Of a stretch of DNA of 64,000 nt, positions 60,521-64,000 are shown in pieces. The notes beneath the pieces are model-generated. The model saw only the letters and a program-made list of their open reading frames with translations, was not told the origin of the DNA and did no database searches. Origin of the DNA: Smittia aterrima (Eukaryota; Arthropoda; Insecta; Diptera; Chironomidae); assembly GCA_033063855.1 (NCBI GenBank), contig CP093831.1:18042001-18106000 (forward strand), read 5' to 3'. A program made the translations under genes and the position numbers. The first letter of the stretch is position 1. Every line of letters begins with the position of its first letter.

Positions 60521-63500
60521 GTGTGAAAATTAAATCTTTTTTCTCAATGTACCTTTGATTCTTTACGCTTCCGTTCAACAAACAACTTTGTAAGCTGAAC
60601 ATTTACTAAGATTCACGAAAACGATCTCTTCACATGCAACACTTCTGCTTTAAACCTTTCATGTCCATTCGATTTAATTTATTAATCATTCAATTACGGA
60701 ATTAATTAACTTAATCACTGCACAAAAGCTGTAAAATTTGTTTAAGAATCAGCAATGAGCAAAATGATAAACATCCCCGAAGCCATAAAAACAAAACTTC
60801 GGAAAGAAGAATGTTTTCATTTTATTTTAATTATCCTTGTTTTATTTCGCTGCCTTGTTCTCCCTTCAAATTGAGAAAGACAATAGAGAAGTAGAATGCT
60901 CAAGAATTACTTTTACAGTCGTTCCCTCGATGAGATACTGTGTGTTTGTTATGTAATCGAATTGAGTAAGAAGCATTGAAGTACATGAAGAAAAAAGTTT
61001 ACTCAGCACAAAGAATTTAACTCTCGTCGTCTCTTTTCATTAAAATTCTCAAAAAGTAAATTTACCGCATGTTGTCTGCTGAGAATTTTAAGAAGAATGA
61101 AACCTCTACAGATTTACTTTAGAACTTTGTGATTTCAATAAAATTTTGAAGGTTTTCATGCATTTCCTAAAATGAAAGACTTCATGAGATATCAGCAAGA
61201 GCTTTCTTGATGCGCAACTATTTGACTGAAAAAGTTCCTAAATTACATTTGTCGATGACTGCACGACTCGAATCGACCACAAAGGCAAGCCTCTCGAAAG
61301 AAACCATCTACATAGCAAAAACGGCGATGAGAGAATGTCTGATGATCGTTAGAATAGCGGGACTCGCGCGTGAGATCTCCATATGACCATAACCAGTCTT
61401 CGTTTCGTGAAGCGGCGTTGAGAGAGAGACAGAAAAGAAATTGAAAAGAAAGAAAAACTGATTTTACAGCTAAGCGACTACAAATAATTCCGTTAGAAGA
61501 CTCCGAGCATGCTAAAGCACGTTTGGTTTATTAAGTCAAGAAGAAAACTGCCCGCTGGAACTGTAAGAGAGAGAAACAAATGAGACGAAGAAGAAAATTT
61601 ATTCTTGGCCAAAAAAAATATCTGAAGTTTAATTGCGATTCTCTTCGCTTGTCTTCTGGCAATTTGCCTCTTTTTTTGGTTGATCATTTGGGGGGACTTT
61701 TATTGTTTTACCGTTTTCTTTTATCCGTGGATAGTTTTAAGAGCCTCGCCATTCGTCGATTGTGAGCTTGAGGGTTCTTAAATTATCGAAAATCGATTCT
61801 GATCTTCTGCGAAAAAAAAAAGAATTTCAATTTAATCAGGAAAATTTAATTAACTTCGTCTCGAAACGTAATTTAAAAGTTCCTTGAAGAAACCGGAGCA
61901 GGAAGCAAAGATAAGAGCGAAGAGACAGCAAAGAAAAACAAGAACAATGAATCAAAAGTTGCTTGCACAACATATTTGCAGCGTGTATAGCATAAAGCTA
62001 ACGGAGGTTCAGTTATTTTTACCTCCTCGTACAAAGAGTACAGTTACTTCACTTCATTTGCCGTTCTTGTATCTCATTCGTATACATAATTTAATGATTT
62101 TTCTTCTTCGCGTCTTCCTTCTCTCTCTCTTGCTCACTCTATTCCTTTCAATCGTCTTCCTGCTTCTAGCACAGCCGTACATTCAACACAAGTCTATCGC
62201 GTCATACAGATCTCAAACAACGTTTCTTCTGACATTTCTTTGTTCTCTCATGGAGCGAACGAACGTTCTTATGCAATACAATCCACCTTCTACGTCGTAT
62301 GAGTTATTTTTCTTGCGATTCCCACCCGGTGCGCAATTTTGTTGATTTTTATTTTATTTTTAATTTTCACAGCATTTTTTTGTTGTGAACAAGAAACTTT
62401 TGCCGTTCAGAGATGTACGTGAAAGTTTCTCTAGAGCTTTTCATGCGATCGTTGATAAAAAAGAGAACGAAACATGGAAAATGTCAACAGAATGCTCAGG
62501 CAAAACAAATTTTGTTCTCCTCGGGTGACAAAGGAAAACATTTCATTGCATTTTTCGTTTTGGGAAATTTTCATTTCGAGAATTAGAATCATAAAACAAC
62601 ACACTAGGAGTTCACATCGTTCGAAGTTTAAATCACACATGATGCCAGTAAATTGTTCAATCCTGAAATTGGAAAACGTTGAGTGGCATCTTTGCTGGTG
62701 AACACGCTCTGAAATGTTCGTGGGACGTGCAGAGTTTTCGCGAATCTCACTGGAAACTAGTCTTCCCGTGACTCAAAATTGCTATTCTAACTCATTTTGT
62801 TTATTTATGTTTTCTCTTTCCAGGTAAGCGATGCTCTAAAGGGAGACAACGTGAAATTTAGTGCTCATGCTCGAATGTTAATGGCAAAATCGTTATTCTG
62901 TTTGTTTCTGCGACTCGAAAATCCGCCGTAATGATTTGCAAAATGAAACGTGAGTAAACACATTTTGATTAATTGGAGCCGTGCAGAAGCACCGTTCGTC
63001 GATTTCTTGCTCAATATGATTCTATCTGAAAAAGAGTTCGCTGCACAAAAGAACATCAAAGCAAATGAGTTTAACGAGGCTGCATTGGACTCGACCCGAT
63101 TGCTTTATGCAATACTTTTTTGTCGATTTCTAAACGCGAGTTGTTTTCGTGAATCGCAACTGGCGCAATTCGCCCTTCATAATCGATAATATTTTTATAG
63201 CTCATTGAAAACTTACCTTAACTTTTAATTAACTTGAACTTCGGTGTCATCGATTGGGGCAAACTTATGATGAAATTTCCTTTCGTGGAGACTTATCGAT
63301 TGAGTTTTGTGACTCGTGAAGTGAATAAAGTCGCCGGATGAAGAACTACAATCTATTTTAAGCCGAAGCGTAATTGCCATAACATAAACGGTGGCAGCAT
63401 AAAACTTCTTTTTTCCATAGATTGTTTCAATCTCTCATGGAAAAATTGCGAAAATCTTTTTTCTCCGTCGCTCCATTCAAACGAATGTATAAAACGCTTC

Positions 63501-64000
63501 TTTGAAAGCTTTATTAAACTGCCAGCGGAGCAGGCTCTCGTTTTCGTTCAGCACTTCAAATGCTGTCGCTTCGTGGATTGTTGGCTTGCATCAAAACTCT
63601 TTCAATAGAAAAAAGATACCAGCAAGATTGAAACGAACGACGAGACTTACGTAATCAGAGTTTAATTCAAGTTTTATTTCAAATGCGGCTTCATAAAAAC
63701 AGGAAAAAGCAATTCATCCGCAGAGTTCTGCAGTCATTCGACTCTTTTTATAAATCAAACGTTAATAAACTTGAAAAGCCAAAGTTTCGAAATTCTTCGT
63801 TTTCATGATCGAAGAAGCGATGAGTGGAAAGAAGCAAACAATGGCTCGTCATTCTAATTGTCGGCGTTGCACAACCCTTCTGCAAGAATTTCTCAACAAT
63901 CGTTTTTCTTCCTCCAAGCAGATCAATTCTAAAACTGCAGAAGTTTCGAAATCCGTCGATCGTGAATCAAAGCCAATTGTGAAACTTGTGCAGCTTAGAG
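60521..64000. other. Probable intron continuing past the window
   Basis: No supported exon. The longest open frame (61884-62345) begins at a non-ATG codon and is rich in Leu/Phe from CTT/TTC runs; it has no domain and is best read as chance. Confidence 0.4.

Noticed and set aside
61884..62345. 153-codon + strand open frame
   Set aside because: Starts at a non-ATG codon, is dominated by Leu/Phe from pyrimidine runs, and has no domain or splice context; likely chance.
1..64000. tRNA genes, CRISPR arrays, bacterial operon features
   Set aside because: No convincing tRNA A/B box pair was found by eye, no regular spaced repeats, and the DNA is clearly intron-bearing animal sequence.

Overview
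The window is animal nuclear DNA, most likely from a lower dipteran, and my best guess is a chironomid midge. The reasons are short GT-AG introns (many 50-90 bases) in AT-rich sequence, arthropod-type TATA promoters, a cluster of insect antigen-5/CAP secreted proteins, insect-type lipases related to yolk proteins, a KCNQ potassium channel, a histidine decarboxylase and a true selenoprotein K. The species cannot be fixed from the sequence. Genes were built by hand by joining exons; splice phases and total lengths agree in every model called with high confidence.

Left part (1-13.9 kb). A partial exon lies at the left edge. Next is a decayed F-box/leucine-rich-repeat gene (- strand), bracketed by a direct repeat of about 330 bp. 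Four CAP genes follow in 4.4 kb, two on + and then two on -, arranged tail to tail. A fifth CAP gene lies at 11.4-12.3 kb, and after it selenoprotein K, with an in-frame UGA and a candidate SECIS element in its 3' UTR.

Middle part (15.7-43.5 kb). Three pancreatic-type lipase genes, all on +, lie at 15.8-17.8, 19.6-22.1 and 41.6-43.5 kb. Each is predicted to be secreted and keeps a Ser-Asp-His triad. Between the second and third, the - strand carries a complete 11-exon KCNQ channel gene (28.2-35.4 kb). The rest (22.1-28.2 and 35.5-41.6 kb) shows no convincing gene.

Right part (44-64 kb). A short GC-richer block with hairpins near 44.5-44.7 kb may be a mobile-element remnant. A 13-exon histidine decarboxylase gene (45.6-51.3 kb, -) follows. 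The last 12.7 kb is mostly non-coding, but holds what look like two alternative 5' exons of a large + strand gene that continues beyond the window.

Functionally this is a mix of secreted, fast-duplicating families (CAP proteins, lipases) and single conserved genes for neuronal excitability (KCNQ), histamine synthesis (Hdc) and ER selenoprotein function (SelK). Nothing suggests an operon or a shared pathway. The best candidates for something unusual are the SelK recoding cassette, the CAP paralogue with an altered CAP-motif histidine, the possible Helitron-like remnant, and the ATG-less 5' coding exon near 60.3 kb.
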